NCBI RefSeq assembly: GCF_006538365.1
Contig: NZ_BJKN01000002.1
Span: forward strand, 882,411 to 946,410
DNA length: 64,000 nt
Origin: Moorella sp. E308F
GTDB lineage: Bacteria > Bacillota > DSM-521 > Neomoorellales > Neomoorellaceae
Direction of reading: 5' to 3'
Part shown: piece by piece, positions 27,411-36,405 of the stretch
Position numbering within the stretch: position 1 is the stretch's first letter
How the letters are laid out: each line of letters opens with the position of its first letter
Position numbers and translations under genes: made by a program
The notes under the pieces: model-generated
What the model saw: the letters and a program-made list of their open reading frames with translations, nothing else
What the model was told of the DNA's origin: nothing
Databases searched by the model: none

Positions 27411-27809
27411 CTACCGGACCCGGGTGGTTTCTTCTTCTTTCTCTTCCTGGGGAAATACTACGCCCTGGACGTGAACATTTACTTCTACCACCCGTAAGCC
27501 TGTCATTGATTCAATAGCCCTTTTAACATTCTCCTGTACCCGGATGGCTACATCAGGAATACGAACGCCGAAGTTAACCACTATGTACAGGTCAACCGCA
27601 GCTTCCTTTTCTCCTACTTCTACCTTAACGCCCTTACTTAGATTCTTCCGGCCTAAAAGTTCGGCAATACCGCCGGCAATGCCGCCGCTCATGCCGGCTA
27701 CTCCTTCGATTTCCGTGGCGGCCAGGCCGGCAATGATGGCTACCACTTCGTTGGTAATTTTTATAGTGCCGAGATCGGTTCGGGCCTGTTGTTCTAAAGC
27801 ATTATCCAC
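27411..27809 (-). CDS. Asp23/Gls24 family envelope stress protein
   Basis: A 132-aa Asp23 family protein: LGTIKITNEVVAIIAGLAATEIEGVAGM at the N-terminus and VRIPDVAIRVQENVKRAIESMTGL are the family signatures. It ends with a charged tail. I prefer GTG 27809, since GGAGGT lies seven bases before it; GTG 27824 is also in frame. It is first in an operon with amaP, the DUF2273 gene, nusB and probably the TsaD-like gene. Confidence 0.88.
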   Translation of the reverse strand: MDNALEQQARTDLGTIKITNEVVAIIAGLAATEIEGVAGMSGGIAGGIAELLGRKNLSKGVKVEVGEKEAAVDLYIVVNFGVRIPDVAIRVQENVKRAIESMTGLRVVEVNVHVQGVVFPQEEKEEETTRVR

Positions 27810-27834
27810 TGCATCCACCTCCACCTTTTTCTAT

Positions 27835-27863
27835 ATTATACCAGAGGCCGGCAGCCATCACAA
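27835..27863 (-). promoter_or_regulatory. Sigma-A promoter of the Asp23 operon
   Basis: On the minus strand TTGTGA (27858-27863) and a perfect TATAAT (27835-27840), preceded by TGG, are spaced 17 bases, with the start of transcription just before the GTG starts. Confidence 0.75.
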
Positions 27864-27971
27864 CTGCTTACGGCGAAAATTACTCGTTATCCCTGAAGCA
27901 AAGCCGGCCAGATTTTTATGGTTTGACCCGGCTGGCGCAGCAGCCCTGGCGAAGTAGAAACGCCAGTAACT

Positions 27972-29318
27972 TTACCCCGCCAGCAAGCGGCGCTGGATAA
28001 AGTTGGTGTAGATCTCGCCCCGCCGGAAAAAGGCGTTGGCCAGAATCTGCTGGTGGAAAGGAATAGTTGTCGGCACCCCTTCAATTACCATTTCTTTTAG
28101 AGCTCCAGCCATGCGGTTGATGGCCCCTTCCCGGTCCGGCGCCCAGGCAATGACCTTGGCAATCAAAGAATCATAAAAAGGGGGAATAAAGTAACCACTG
28201 TACACAGCGCTGTCCACCCGGATGCCAAAGCCTCCCGGTACATGGTAACGCTCAATGCGCCCCGGGGCCGGCCGGAAATTATGGTTGGGATCTTCGGCAT
28301 TAATCCGGCACTCAATGGCATGCCCCCGTATCTGGACATCCTCCTGGCGGATGCTTAAAGGTTCCCCTGCTGCTATCCTGATCTGTTCCTGGACCAGGTC
28401 GATCCCGGTAACCGCCTCGGTCACCGGGTGTTCCACCTGAATGCGGGTATTCATTTCAATGAAATAATAGCGGCCATGCTTATCCAACAGGAATTCTACC
28501 GTACCGGTGCTGTAATAATCGACGGCCCTGGCGGCCTTTAAGGCGACTTCTCCCATTTCCCGCCGCAGTTCCGGTGTCAGGGCTACCGAAGGGGCTTCTT
28601 CCAGGATCTTCTGATTGCGCCGCTGCAGGGAACAGTCGCGCTCCCCAAGGTGAATGAGGTTCCCCTCGGTATCACCTAATATTTGGAATTCGATATGACG
28701 GGGTTCTTCAATATATTTCTCCAGGTAAACCTGGGAATCGCCGAAAGCAGCTTCGGCTTCCCGCTGGGCGGTCTGGATGGCCTGGCGCAACTCCCGGGGG
28801 CCCTGGGCCACCCGCATGCCGCGGCCACCGCCGCCGGCTGACGCTTTAATTAAAACAGGGTAACCAATTTCTTTGGCTATAGCCAGGGCGGCATCCAGAT
28901 CCTTGACAACCCCTTCTGAACCTGGTACTACCGGCACCCCGGCAGCAATCATGGTGGCCCGGGCCGTGGCCTTGGCGCCCATGAGCTGCATGGAACGCGG
29001 TGAAGGGCCGATAAAGGTGATCCCTGCCGTGGCGCACATCTCGGCAAAATAGGGGTTTTCTGCCAGAAAGCCATAACCAGGATGAATGGCATCAGCACCG
29101 CTCATCTGGGCAGCAGCAATAATGCTGGGAATATGCAGGTAACTGCGGTTGGCCGGCGCCGGCCCGATACAGACGGCTTTGTCAGCCAGCCTGGTATGCA
29201 GGGCTCCCCGGTCGGCCTCAGAATAGACGGCTACTGTTTCGATATCCATTTCACGGCAGGCGCGGATAATCCGCACCGCAATCTCGCCGCGATTGGCAAT
29301 GAGAACTCGTTTAAACAT
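27972..29318 (-). CDS. accC: Biotin carboxylase AccC/PycA-type
   Basis: A 448-aa biotin carboxylase: ATP-grasp motifs [14 protein letters not shown] and the catalytic region [18 protein letters not shown] are present, as is the C-terminal domain [19 protein letters not shown]. It carboxylates biotin on a carrier protein using ATP and bicarbonate. It sits just downstream of a fused carboxyltransferase-carrier gene, so it is likely the carboxylase of a two-gene pyruvate carboxylase (or related) enzyme; an acetyl-CoA carboxylase role is possible but accA/accD are not here. Confidence 0.93.
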   Translation of the reverse strand: MFKRVLIANRGEIAVRIIRACREMDIETVAVYSEADRGALHTRLADKAVCIGPAPANRSYLHIPSIIAAAQMSGADAIHPGYGFLAENPYFAEMCATAGITFIGPSPRSMQLMGAKATARATMIAAGVPVVPGSEGVVKDLDAALAIAKEIGYPVLIKASAGGGGRGMRVAQGPRELRQAIQTAQREAEAAFGDSQVYLEKYIEEPRHIEFQILGDTEGNLIHLGERDCSLQRRNQKILEEAPSVALTPELRREMGEVALKAARAVDYYSTGTVEFLLDKHGRYYFIEMNTRIQVEHPVTEAVTGIDLVQEQIRIAAGEPLSIRQEDVQIRGHAIECRINAEDPNHNFRPAPGRIERYHVPGGFGIRVDSAVYSGYFIPPFYDSLIAKVIAWAPDREGAINRMAGALKEMVIEGVPTTIPFHQQILANAFFRRGEIYTNFIQRRLLAG

Positions 29319-29389
29319 CTCCTATCCTCCGAAAAAAGCATACTTCTTAGCGGCAGTTTATGTTTCTACACCGCCCAGCATATTTGTTT

Positions 29390-31243
29390 CTACTCTTTCT
29401 TTAAATGGAACAGCACCTGGCCGTATTCCACCGGCTGGCCGTTCTCGGCCAGGATCTTGACAACCTGGCCGGCGGTTTCGGCCGTCAACTCGTTCATCAG
29501 CTTCATAGCTTCTATTATACACAGGGTCTGCCCCGGTTTAACCCTCGTACCGACTTCAACGAAAGGCGGCGCGTCCGGGGCCGGCGCCCGGTAAAAAGTA
29601 CCTACCATGGGTGCCCGGACTTCGATAATATCCTCGGCTGGCTGGACTGGCGGTATGTCCACCCGGGCACGAGGCTCATCGTTCGGGGTTACCTGGACTA
29701 CAGGGGCCGGGCCGGTGCTCCCCCCCCGGTCACTGCCACGGCGGATCATGATTTTGACCCCTTCGCTTTCCAGGTTAAGTTCGGTAATACCTGTTTCTTC
29801 TAAGGCTTTAATGAGCTGGGTGATGTCCTTGAGATCCATTCTCTTTGTACCTCCTGCCTCGGCCTTACCCCCGGCCTGGGGTTTTAAAGTGCGACGGCCC
29901 GGCTGCAACCGCCCGGCACGGCGATCCTCAAAAAATTTCCGGGCCACCTGGGGAAACAACGCGTAGCTGATGACATCTTCTTCACTCTGGGCCAGATCGC
30001 CGATTTCCTGCCGGGCTTCTTCCAGGCGCGGCGGCAGGACATCCGCCGGCCGCCCCTGGATGGGTTCTTCATCCCCGATGATCAACCGGCGAATTTCTTC
30101 ACTTATAGGAACCGGCGGCCGGCCGTAGAGGCCGCGAACGTAGTTTTTAACTTCCCCGGGCACAATCTTGTAACGCTGGCCCAGCAGGACGTTGAGCACC
30201 GCCTGGGTGCCGACAATCTGGCTGGTAGGCGTTACCAGGGGCGGGTAACCCAGGTCGGCCCGTACCCGCGGGATTTCGGCCAGGACTTCATTGATGCGGT
30301 CAGCCGCCTTTTGCTCCTTTAGCTGGCTTACCAGATTGGAAATCATGCCGCCGGGGACCTGGTGCTGGAAGACCCACATATCGGTAATGCGGGTTACGCC
30401 GCGCTCATAACCCAGCTCCCGGCGCAGGTCGTCGAAATAACGGGCAATCTCAAAGAGGAGGTTCAAGTCCAGCCCGGTATCGTAAGGCGTCCCGGCCAGC
30501 GCCCGCACCACCGTCTCTACCGGTGGCTGGGAAGCACCGAAGGCCAGGGGGACCGAGGCCGTATCAACCACATCCACCCCCGCCCGGGCGGCCTCTAAGT
30601 AGGCACCTACGGCCAGGCCGCCGATATAGTGGCTGTGGAGCTGGACGGGGATGTGGAGCTTTTCTTTAAAGAGCTTTACTAGCTCATAGGCCTCAAAGGG
30701 AGCAAGAAGGCCGGCCATATCCTTGATGCAGATGGAGTCCACGCCCATGCTCTCCAGTTCCAGGGCTGTCTGCAAGTAGTGCTCGATGGTATGGACCGGG
30801 CTGATGGTGTAAACCACCGTCCCCTGGACGTGGGCGCCTTCCTTTTTGGCGGCTTCAATAGGAACTTCCATGTTGCGCAGATCATTCAGGGCATCGAAAA
30901 TACGGATAATATCAATGCCGTTGGCCACCGCCCTGGCAATAAAGGCCCGCACCACATCGTCGGGGTACAGCTGGTAACCTACCAGGGACTGGGCCCTGAG
31001 AAGCATCTGCAGGGGTGTTTTCCGGGCATATTTTTTTAAGGTCCGCAGGCGTTCCCAGGGGTCTTCGTCCAGGAAGCGCATGCAGACATCAAAAGTGGCG
31101 CCGCCCCAGACCTCCAGGGAATGGTAACCGACGCTGTCAATTTTTTCAATGATGGGCAGCATGTCAGCCGTGGTCATGCGCGTGGCCCAGAGGCTCTGGT
31201 GACCGTCACGCAGGGTGGTGTCGGTGATCTTTAGCTGGCTCAA
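29390..31243 (-). CDS. 5S-type carboxyltransferase fused to biotin carrier (OadA/PycB-BCCP)
   Basis: A 617-aa fusion. Residues ~1-290 form the pyruvate/oxaloacetate carboxyltransferase barrel ([17 protein letters not shown], metal ligands in TLRDGHQS and LHSHYIGG), ~290-460 the OadA C-terminal region, and 469-617 a complete AccB-like carrier with the lipoyl-type domain [11 protein letters not shown] and biotin lysine in EAMKLMNE. With accC it should act as pyruvate carboxylase or a sodium-independent decarboxylase-like enzyme. TTG 31243 is chosen for GGAGGAGAG upstream. A full AGGAGGT and ATG lie inside at 29839. Confidence 0.85.
   Translation of the reverse strand: MSQLKITDTTLRDGHQSLWATRMTTADMLPIIEKIDSVGYHSLEVWGGATFDVCMRFLDEDPWERLRTLKKYARKTPLQMLLRAQSLVGYQLYPDDVVRAFIARAVANGIDIIRIFDALNDLRNMEVPIEAAKKEGAHVQGTVVYTISPVHTIEHYLQTALELESMGVDSICIKDMAGLLAPFEAYELVKLFKEKLHIPVQLHSHYIGGLAVGAYLEAARAGVDVVDTASVPLAFGASQPPVETVVRALAGTPYDTGLDLNLLFEIARYFDDLRRELGYERGVTRITDMWVFQHQVPGGMISNLVSQLKEQKAADRINEVLAEIPRVRADLGYPPLVTPTSQIVGTQAVLNVLLGQRYKIVPGEVKNYVRGLYGRPPVPISEEIRRLIIGDEEPIQGRPADVLPPRLEEARQEIGDLAQSEEDVISYALFPQVARKFFEDRRAGRLQPGRRTLKPQAGGKAEAGGTKRMDLKDITQLIKALEETGITELNLESEGVKIMIRRGSDRGGSTGPAPVVQVTPNDEPRARVDIPPVQPAEDIIEVRAPMVGTFYRAPAPDAPPFVEVGTRVKPGQTLCIIEAMKLMNELTAETAGQVVKILAENGQPVEYGQVLFHLKKE
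29839..29856 (-). promoter_or_regulatory. Internal Shine-Dalgarno and ATG for a separate BCCP
   Basis: Within the fused gene, on the minus strand, AGGAGGT is followed nine bases later by an in-frame ATG whose product would begin [17 protein letters not shown], the canonical AccB N-terminus. Translation from here would give a 149-aa stand-alone carrier, the usual AccB length. Confidence 0.6.
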
Positions 31244-31346
31244 AACGGCTCTCCTCCATATAGGGAAGCTAGGCTCCCTAAACATATTTATCTCTTGGCC
31301 GGCGGCGTTTACGACCACTATGGGTGGTCCTTGCGGCTATAGAAAA

Positions 31347-31368
31347 GCTCTGGTGTAATAACCAGAGC
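31347..31368 (-). terminator. Hairpin, weak terminator or leader element
   Basis: GCTCTGG (31347-31353) pairs with CCAGAGC (31362-31368). On the minus strand it is followed by TTTTC, about 100 bases before the carboxyltransferase TTG. The rest of 31244-31607 shows no convincing gene. Confidence 0.4.
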
Positions 31369-31607
31369 GGTGCTTGTCTTTTTATTCAACCGCCTTGCCT
31401 TATTATATAAACACGAGCCGGGCGGTGCAATATTTCTTAATGCAAGTATACAATATATTTGCCTTAAACCATTGAGCCCTTAATTTTCACGGCTTACGGG
31501 AATCATTTCTTTAAGAGTTGCAAACATTTGCAAACCCACCTGCTGAAAATGCTTCAACCCCTTCCTTAGCAGGAAAGCAGCCCACTCCCTGCCCCTAAAA
31601 GCCGGAG

Positions 31608-31639
31608 CCCCGGGGAGAGCTTTTATGCTCCTCCCGGGG
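31608..31639 (-). terminator. GC-rich terminator-like hairpin after the GGDEF gene
   Basis: CCCCGGGGAGAGC (31608-31620) and GCTCCTCCCGGGG (31627-31639) pair at 11 of 13 positions with a TTTTAT loop, 43 bases after the diguanylate cyclase stop. The following T content is low, so termination strength is uncertain. Confidence 0.5.
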
Positions 31640-31681
31640 GCCAACAATGATTTTGCGCTGGCCATTTGCTGCCGGATTACT

Positions 31682-33292
31682 TTACTGGCAGGCGCATACA
31701 CAGTTCCGGCCGTTTTCTTTGGCTCTGTATAGCATACTGTCTACTCTCTGGATGATGGTCTCCACAGTGTCACCAGAACAATATCCGGTCACTCCGAAGC
31801 TGGCCGTCACGTGCCCCACACCCGGGATCTCCATCTGACTCAACCGGTGGCGAAGTTCTTCCGCCAGACTGGCGGCCCCTGCCGCGGTCGTGTCGGGCAA
31901 AAGGATCACAAATTCTTCCCCGCCCCAGCGGGCAAGGCAATCTGTCTTGCGCAACCTCTCCTTAAAGGCGGTCACCAGGCTCTTAAGAACCCGATCGCCG
32001 GCGGCGTGTCCGAAACGGTCGTTAATACTCTTAAAGTGATCCAGATCAAACATGATCAGGGCTAAGGAATGCTCCGTCCGCTGCTTACGCTCAATTTCTC
32101 TTTCCAGCATTTCTAAAAAATAACGGCGGTTGTAAGCGCCGGTCAGGGGGTCGGTGATGGAGAGGCGGTAAAGCTCTTCCTCCAGGTATTTGCGTTCGGA
32201 AATGTCTATAAAGGTTTCCACCAGTTTCTCCCCGCTGTCCGTCCGCAAGCGTTTTACCGTCTTAAGCACGAGGATCTCCCTCCCGTCCTTCCGGCGCAAA
32301 AGCCGTTCGGAGCGATCGATCTCTTCATTCGACGTAGTAATAGGGCATTTCCCTGCGGATTGCGGGAAAAATTCCCAGCAGGATCTGCCTGCGATCTCTT
32401 CGGGTGCGGCTCCGATCATGGCCGCCGCTTCCAGATTGGCCTCCTCGATGCGGTGGGATGCGGGGTCGATGATAAAGATCCCGACAGGCAGGGCGGCCAG
32501 GAGCGATTGCAGAAACTCTCCCTGCTGCCTCAGCTTTTCTTCCATTTTCCTGTGTTCTGTCAAATCCAATATAAAGGCCACGCCTATGCCGTCTTTCCCA
32601 TGGCCGAAGAGCTGCAGGTGCGCTTCCACCGGGTAGAGGGAACCGTCTTTCCGGCGGTGTATAGTGTCAAATACGATCTTTTCTTTTTCACCCTGCTGTA
32701 AAGGAGCCAGAAGGGCTCTGAAGCTCTCCCCGTCAAATTCCGGCATTAGATGCAGGATGTTCATGTCCAGGAGTTCTTCTTCGGTATAGCCAAGGTTCTC
32801 CCTGGCCCCCCGGTTGACTGCCAGGAACTTTAACGTGCCGGGATGAAAGATATAGACCTCCGTCAAGGACCCCTCGACTATCCTGCGGTACATTTGCGCC
32901 AGAGAGAGGGCTTCATGGAGCTTCAGGGCCATCTCTACGGTGGACACCAGCACGTGTTCCGGGGCGCCCTTCAGAACATACCCGTAGCGCGTGACCGAAC
33001 GGACTTGCTCTACAGCCTCCCGGGTAGAGATGGCGGTGAGAAATACTATGGGGATGTCTTTAACCTGCTGAATCCGTCTGGAGAGCGTCGTTCCGTCCAT
33101 CCCTTCTCCCAGGTCAATGTCCATCAGAATGAGGTCGGGACATTCCGGACCGGATGCTTTTTTCAGGGTCTCTTCTGCGGTGAGGGCAATTTCAATCATA
33201 TACCCGTGCCTGCTGAGGATATCCGCTGCTATCTGGGCCTGAAGCCTGCTGTCCTCCACTATGAGTATTTTCTTCCCTGGAACCGTGTCCAT
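31682..33292 (-). CDS. REC-PAS-PAS-GGDEF diguanylate cyclase
   Basis: A 536-aa cyclic-di-GMP synthase. A receiver domain (about 8-125; ILIVEDSRL, phospho-Asp in LILMDIDLGEG, Lys in YVLKGAP) is followed by two PAS domains (about 135-250 and 265-370) and a GGDEF domain with active site GGEEF in DCLARWGGEEFVILLPD. An RxxD inhibitory site (RKTD) lies five residues before it, so product feedback is expected. ATG 33292 has a GGAGGTAG site; the frame upstream to 33466 looks non-coding. It is downstream of the HD-GYP gene, giving synthesis and breakdown enzymes side by side. Confidence 0.88.
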   Translation of the reverse strand: MDTVPGKKILIVEDSRLQAQIAADILSRHGYMIEIALTAEETLKKASGPECPDLILMDIDLGEGMDGTTLSRRIQQVKDIPIVFLTAISTREAVEQVRSVTRYGYVLKGAPEHVLVSTVEMALKLHEALSLAQMYRRIVEGSLTEVYIFHPGTLKFLAVNRGARENLGYTEEELLDMNILHLMPEFDGESFRALLAPLQQGEKEKIVFDTIHRRKDGSLYPVEAHLQLFGHGKDGIGVAFILDLTEHRKMEEKLRQQGEFLQSLLAALPVGIFIIDPASHRIEEANLEAAAMIGAAPEEIAGRSCWEFFPQSAGKCPITTSNEEIDRSERLLRRKDGREILVLKTVKRLRTDSGEKLVETFIDISERKYLEEELYRLSITDPLTGAYNRRYFLEMLEREIERKQRTEHSLALIMFDLDHFKSINDRFGHAAGDRVLKSLVTAFKERLRKTDCLARWGGEEFVILLPDTTAAGAASLAEELRHRLSQMEIPGVGHVTASFGVTGYCSGDTVETIIQRVDSMLYRAKENGRNCVCACQ

Positions 33293-33481
33293 CAGTCTAC
33301 CTCCAAGTAAAAAGCCGCTTGCTGCTCGATTATTAACAGGAAGGGCCACCTTCAACCTTGCGGCTTGGGGCCCAAATGGAGTGCCCCTTAGTTGCTCTAT
33401 ACTCATTATACAGTTGCCCTCGCATCTTTCTATATGCTGATCAATTTGGCAACGCTCCAAGAACACAGCTCATTGGGGGGA

Positions 33482-35734
33482 CTATTGTTTGTTACCGCCG
33501 CGGTTGCACGTGGCGTTGTCCAGTATATGCCATCCCGCCTGCTTATCCAGAACGGTCGTTGCCCTCCCCGCCATGTATGACCCGGCTCTGGTCAGAGCGG
33601 CCGCCTCAGTAAAAAAAGTATTTCGCCAAGCAAAGCTATCAGGGTGCCCCCCCCCCCCCGTTATAGCAATATTTTCCATTTCCTCTTGCGGAATCCGTAA
33701 AAATGCCTCTACCACCCGGGGGTCAAACTGCCGGCCTGCACACCGTTTCAATTCCTCATATGCCTCCTGCGGGGTAAATGCTTCCCTGTATGGCCTGGCA
33801 GAGGTCATGGCGTCGTAGGCATCGGCCACACGAATAATGCGCGCCAGAAGCGGGATCTCCTCTCTTGATAGGCCAGCCGGATAACCCCCGCCCCCATAGT
33901 CTTCGTGATGGTGCCGTACGGCTGCAATGACCGCCGCTGGGAACCGGGCCGGTTCCAGGATCCTGGCTCCTACTTCAGGATGACCCTGCATCTCTTTTCT
34001 TTCTTCCGGGGTGAGGGGGCCCGGTTTAAGAAGAATGTCCTCTTGTATGCCAATTTTGCCCAGGTCGTGTAACAGGCCGGCCATATAAACATGTTCCTCC
34101 TCTTCAGCACCAAGTCCCAGCATACGGGCGCAGGAGCGTGCCCATTTAGCTACCCGGATGGAATGCCCCCTCGTGTATACGTCCTTGGCCTCCAATGCCG
34201 CTGCCAGCGCCTGTACGGTACTCAGGTAGTACTCCCGCAGCGAGGAGTAAAGGCGGGCGTTTTCCAGCGCCAGCCCGACTTGAGCTGCAACGGTACCCAG
34301 GTACTCAACTTCTTCTTCCGACCAGCGGCGCGGTACAGGAGAATAAACCTTCAATGTACCCAGTATCTTTCCGCCTGCTTTCACCGGCACCACAATCAGG
34401 GCTCGCATCTCAAGCGCGTAGTAGGGCAGGTACCTGCCAGACCCGTCAGCGGCCAGGTCCTCCACTACCACGGCTTCCCCTTTTTGGAGCACTTCACCCA
34501 GCAAGTTATCCTCCGGCCGAACGCGGGCGACCCTCGCCTGCAACTTCTGGTTCATACCCAGGCTGGCCCTCAGCACCAGCTCGCCGGTATTTTCGTCAAG
34601 CACCCGCAGAGCACACCACCGTGCACCCAGCACGTCCCTTACACTTGCCAGGGCTGATTCAAGCACTAGATCGACATCAAGGTGGCTCGATAACACCTGC
34701 CCTACTTCGATCAGCCGTTCCAGCATTGCTGCCCTTTCCTGCACCTTCCGGAAAAGCCGGGCATTTTCCAGGGCCAGCCCCAGAATGGTGCCCAGGGTGG
34801 TCAAAAAGACGGCTTCCTCTTCGGTGAAGCGTTGCCCCCCTGGCTTGCCTGCTAAGGTGAGTACTCCCATCACCTTGCCGCCAGCTTTAAGAGGTATTGC
34901 AACTGCCGGCAGCTTTTCTTCGGGCGTGCTTTCTCGGGGACGGCTGTCAAAGTGCGCGGCGATAGCTTCCCGCCCAACCGCGGCTATTATTTCCCCTGCA
35001 GGAATAACCCTTAATTTGTTGTCCGGCTCCATGGTAGCTGCTACCTCAAGAGCTGCCGCCCCTGGTTCCGCTTCGCCCAGCATCACCACCGACCCGCTGG
35101 TGGCACCGGTCAATTCCAGCACCGCCTGAAGTCCCTTCCGGGCGGCTTCGGCCACCTGCAGGCTGCCGGAAACTGTTTTGCTGAATTCAAAGAGAGCACT
35201 GAGTTCGTCTGCCTTTTTCTGCTGTTCCTGCTTGGTGTATATCAGCTGGGCCAAAGTTTCCGTTACTGCCCGTATCATCTCCGCCGCTTTCCGCAGCCGT
35301 TCTTCAGACCACAAAGGTACCCCTTGGGCCGCTACCCAGAGCTCTTCCCGGTCTATGCCTGTCTCCCGGGCAAGTTCGGCTACTTCCTCTTCTGTGAGCG
35401 GCTTAAGCGCTACGCTGCCGCCCACCAGTACCGCTACTGTTTTTCCTGCTACCCGGAGGGGTACTGCCACATGTACCAGCCCGGCATGGCAGGTGTCGAG
35501 GACTGCTCTTCCTGCGTCCACGGCAGCCCTGGCAAAGATTACACGTGAAGCCCCACACTTGGTTCTTCCTTCTGGATTAGCATTAAGGAGGGCGCAGAAA
35601 GAGCATAGGTTGGAGGTTTTGGTGAGGAGTTGTCCGTCCGGATAGGTGACCGAAGCTGCCAGCCCCAGGGCCTGGCTCATGCTCTCTTGCAGTCTTTGTA
35701 AGCCGATGTGTTTCAGTTCTTCGTAGTACTGCAT
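33482..35734 (-). CDS. PocR-GAF-GAF-HD-GYP phosphodiesterase with G13 tract
   Basis: A 750-aa sensor-phosphodiesterase. An N-terminal PocR-type ligand domain (cysteines in NLCSFCALLN, TKCGAS and DTCHAGLVHVAVPL), two GAF domains (about 190-345 and 360-520) and an HD-GYP domain (LLHDLGKIGI, HHHEDYGGGGYPAGL) that hydrolyses cyclic-di-GMP. Start ATG 35734 follows GAGAGG. The conserved part ends near residue 690; immediately after it a run of 13 G (33647-33659) encodes GGGG and leads into a non-conserved ~54-aa tail. One more G would give a TGA stop three codons later. Confidence 0.85.
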   Translation of the reverse strand: MQYYEELKHIGLQRLQESMSQALGLAASVTYPDGQLLTKTSNLCSFCALLNANPEGRTKCGASRVIFARAAVDAGRAVLDTCHAGLVHVAVPLRVAGKTVAVLVGGSVALKPLTEEEVAELARETGIDREELWVAAQGVPLWSEERLRKAAEMIRAVTETLAQLIYTKQEQQKKADELSALFEFSKTVSGSLQVAEAARKGLQAVLELTGATSGSVVMLGEAEPGAAALEVAATMEPDNKLRVIPAGEIIAAVGREAIAAHFDSRPRESTPEEKLPAVAIPLKAGGKVMGVLTLAGKPGGQRFTEEEAVFLTTLGTILGLALENARLFRKVQERAAMLERLIEVGQVLSSHLDVDLVLESALASVRDVLGARWCALRVLDENTGELVLRASLGMNQKLQARVARVRPEDNLLGEVLQKGEAVVVEDLAADGSGRYLPYYALEMRALIVVPVKAGGKILGTLKVYSPVPRRWSEEEVEYLGTVAAQVGLALENARLYSSLREYYLSTVQALAAALEAKDVYTRGHSIRVAKWARSCARMLGLGAEEEEHVYMAGLLHDLGKIGIQEDILLKPGPLTPEERKEMQGHPEVGARILEPARFPAAVIAAVRHHHEDYGGGGYPAGLSREEIPLLARIIRVADAYDAMTSARPYREAFTPQEAYEELKRCAGRQFDPRVVEAFLRIPQEEMENIAITGGGGHPDSFAWRNTFFTEAAALTRAGSYMAGRATTVLDKQAGWHILDNATCNRGGNKQ
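33647..33659 (-). repeat. 13-base homopolymeric G tract in the HD-GYP gene
   Basis: A run of 13 C on the plus strand (G on the coding strand) near the 3' end of the coding sequence. Such tracts are prone to slipped-strand length change. Length 13 keeps a 54-aa tail, 14 stops almost at once, and 12 gives another short tail. Confidence 0.9.
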
Positions 35735-35809
35735 TAATTTTCCTCTCTCCATGAAAGGAACCCCATACCTCCTGCTGGGAGTGCTTGCCAAAAAAGGCCT
35801 GCTTGCCGG

Positions 35810-36330
35810 ACCGGTAGTTCAGCAGGACTGTTAAATGCCGGCTCTTCGGCGGCCTTTCTTTCCCTCCTTGTCCGCGTACATCCCTGGCGTCGGCCACTGC
35901 GAGCAGGGCATCTACGTCTTTCCCGTCTGCAGGAAACCGCGCCAGCCCCACCGACAGGCTCAAGGGTATCTCCGCACCAGAAAACCGTATCGCTTGCAGA
36001 TGCTTCTCAAGCCGGGCCCGGAGTGTCTCCAGGCGCGGCCCTTGGGCTGCGCTTCCCTTCCTGGGCCTCTTTAGCACGCTCGCCGCTGAGGTAAAAAAGG
36101 CCCGCTGGTTGTATAACTGGTAAGCGGGTCGCTTTCGGCCTCGCGCTGGTAACGGCATGAAGCCCGGGCCATTTCCATCATCGACTATAGGACTAAAGAG
36201 GTGCCGGTGTTGGAAAGAATAAGTTCGCTCACTATTCTTTTGAGCAAAGGAGAGAAGCGGAAAAACTCTCCCAGTAGGTCCAGGGAAATACCGGCCAGCA
36301 CCAAGGGCAGGCCGATAAAAAGCACTAGTA
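35810..36330 (-). pseudogene. Decayed membrane-bound GGDEF protein
   Basis: Between the HD-GYP gene and the REC gene, fragments of one GGDEF protein are visible in order on the minus strand but in different frames. First comes a hydrophobic N-terminal segment (LFIGLPLVLAGISLDLLGEFF) ending in TAG near 36185. Next, in a different frame, is RYQREAESDPLTS, then after a frame change YNQRAFF. Last is the C-terminal part IPLSLSVGLARFPADGKDVDALLAVAD. The central GGDEF motif region is missing. The stop, frameshifts and deletion show it is inactive. It may share ancestry with the neighbouring REC-GGDEF-like gene. Confidence 0.7.
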
Positions 36331-36405
36331 TAACTTCCCCTTAAGCATAACACTGCCCGTTGACCGGAGGGCTGAGAGCCTGGACTGCGGCATAAGTCCT
36401 GGGAT

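Noticed and set aside
31480-31701. A 73-codon frame after the GGDEF gene
   Set aside because: It crosses a terminator-like hairpin and has no ribosome-binding site; its end (LQMFATLKEMIPV) looks faintly protein-like but no family is recognised.
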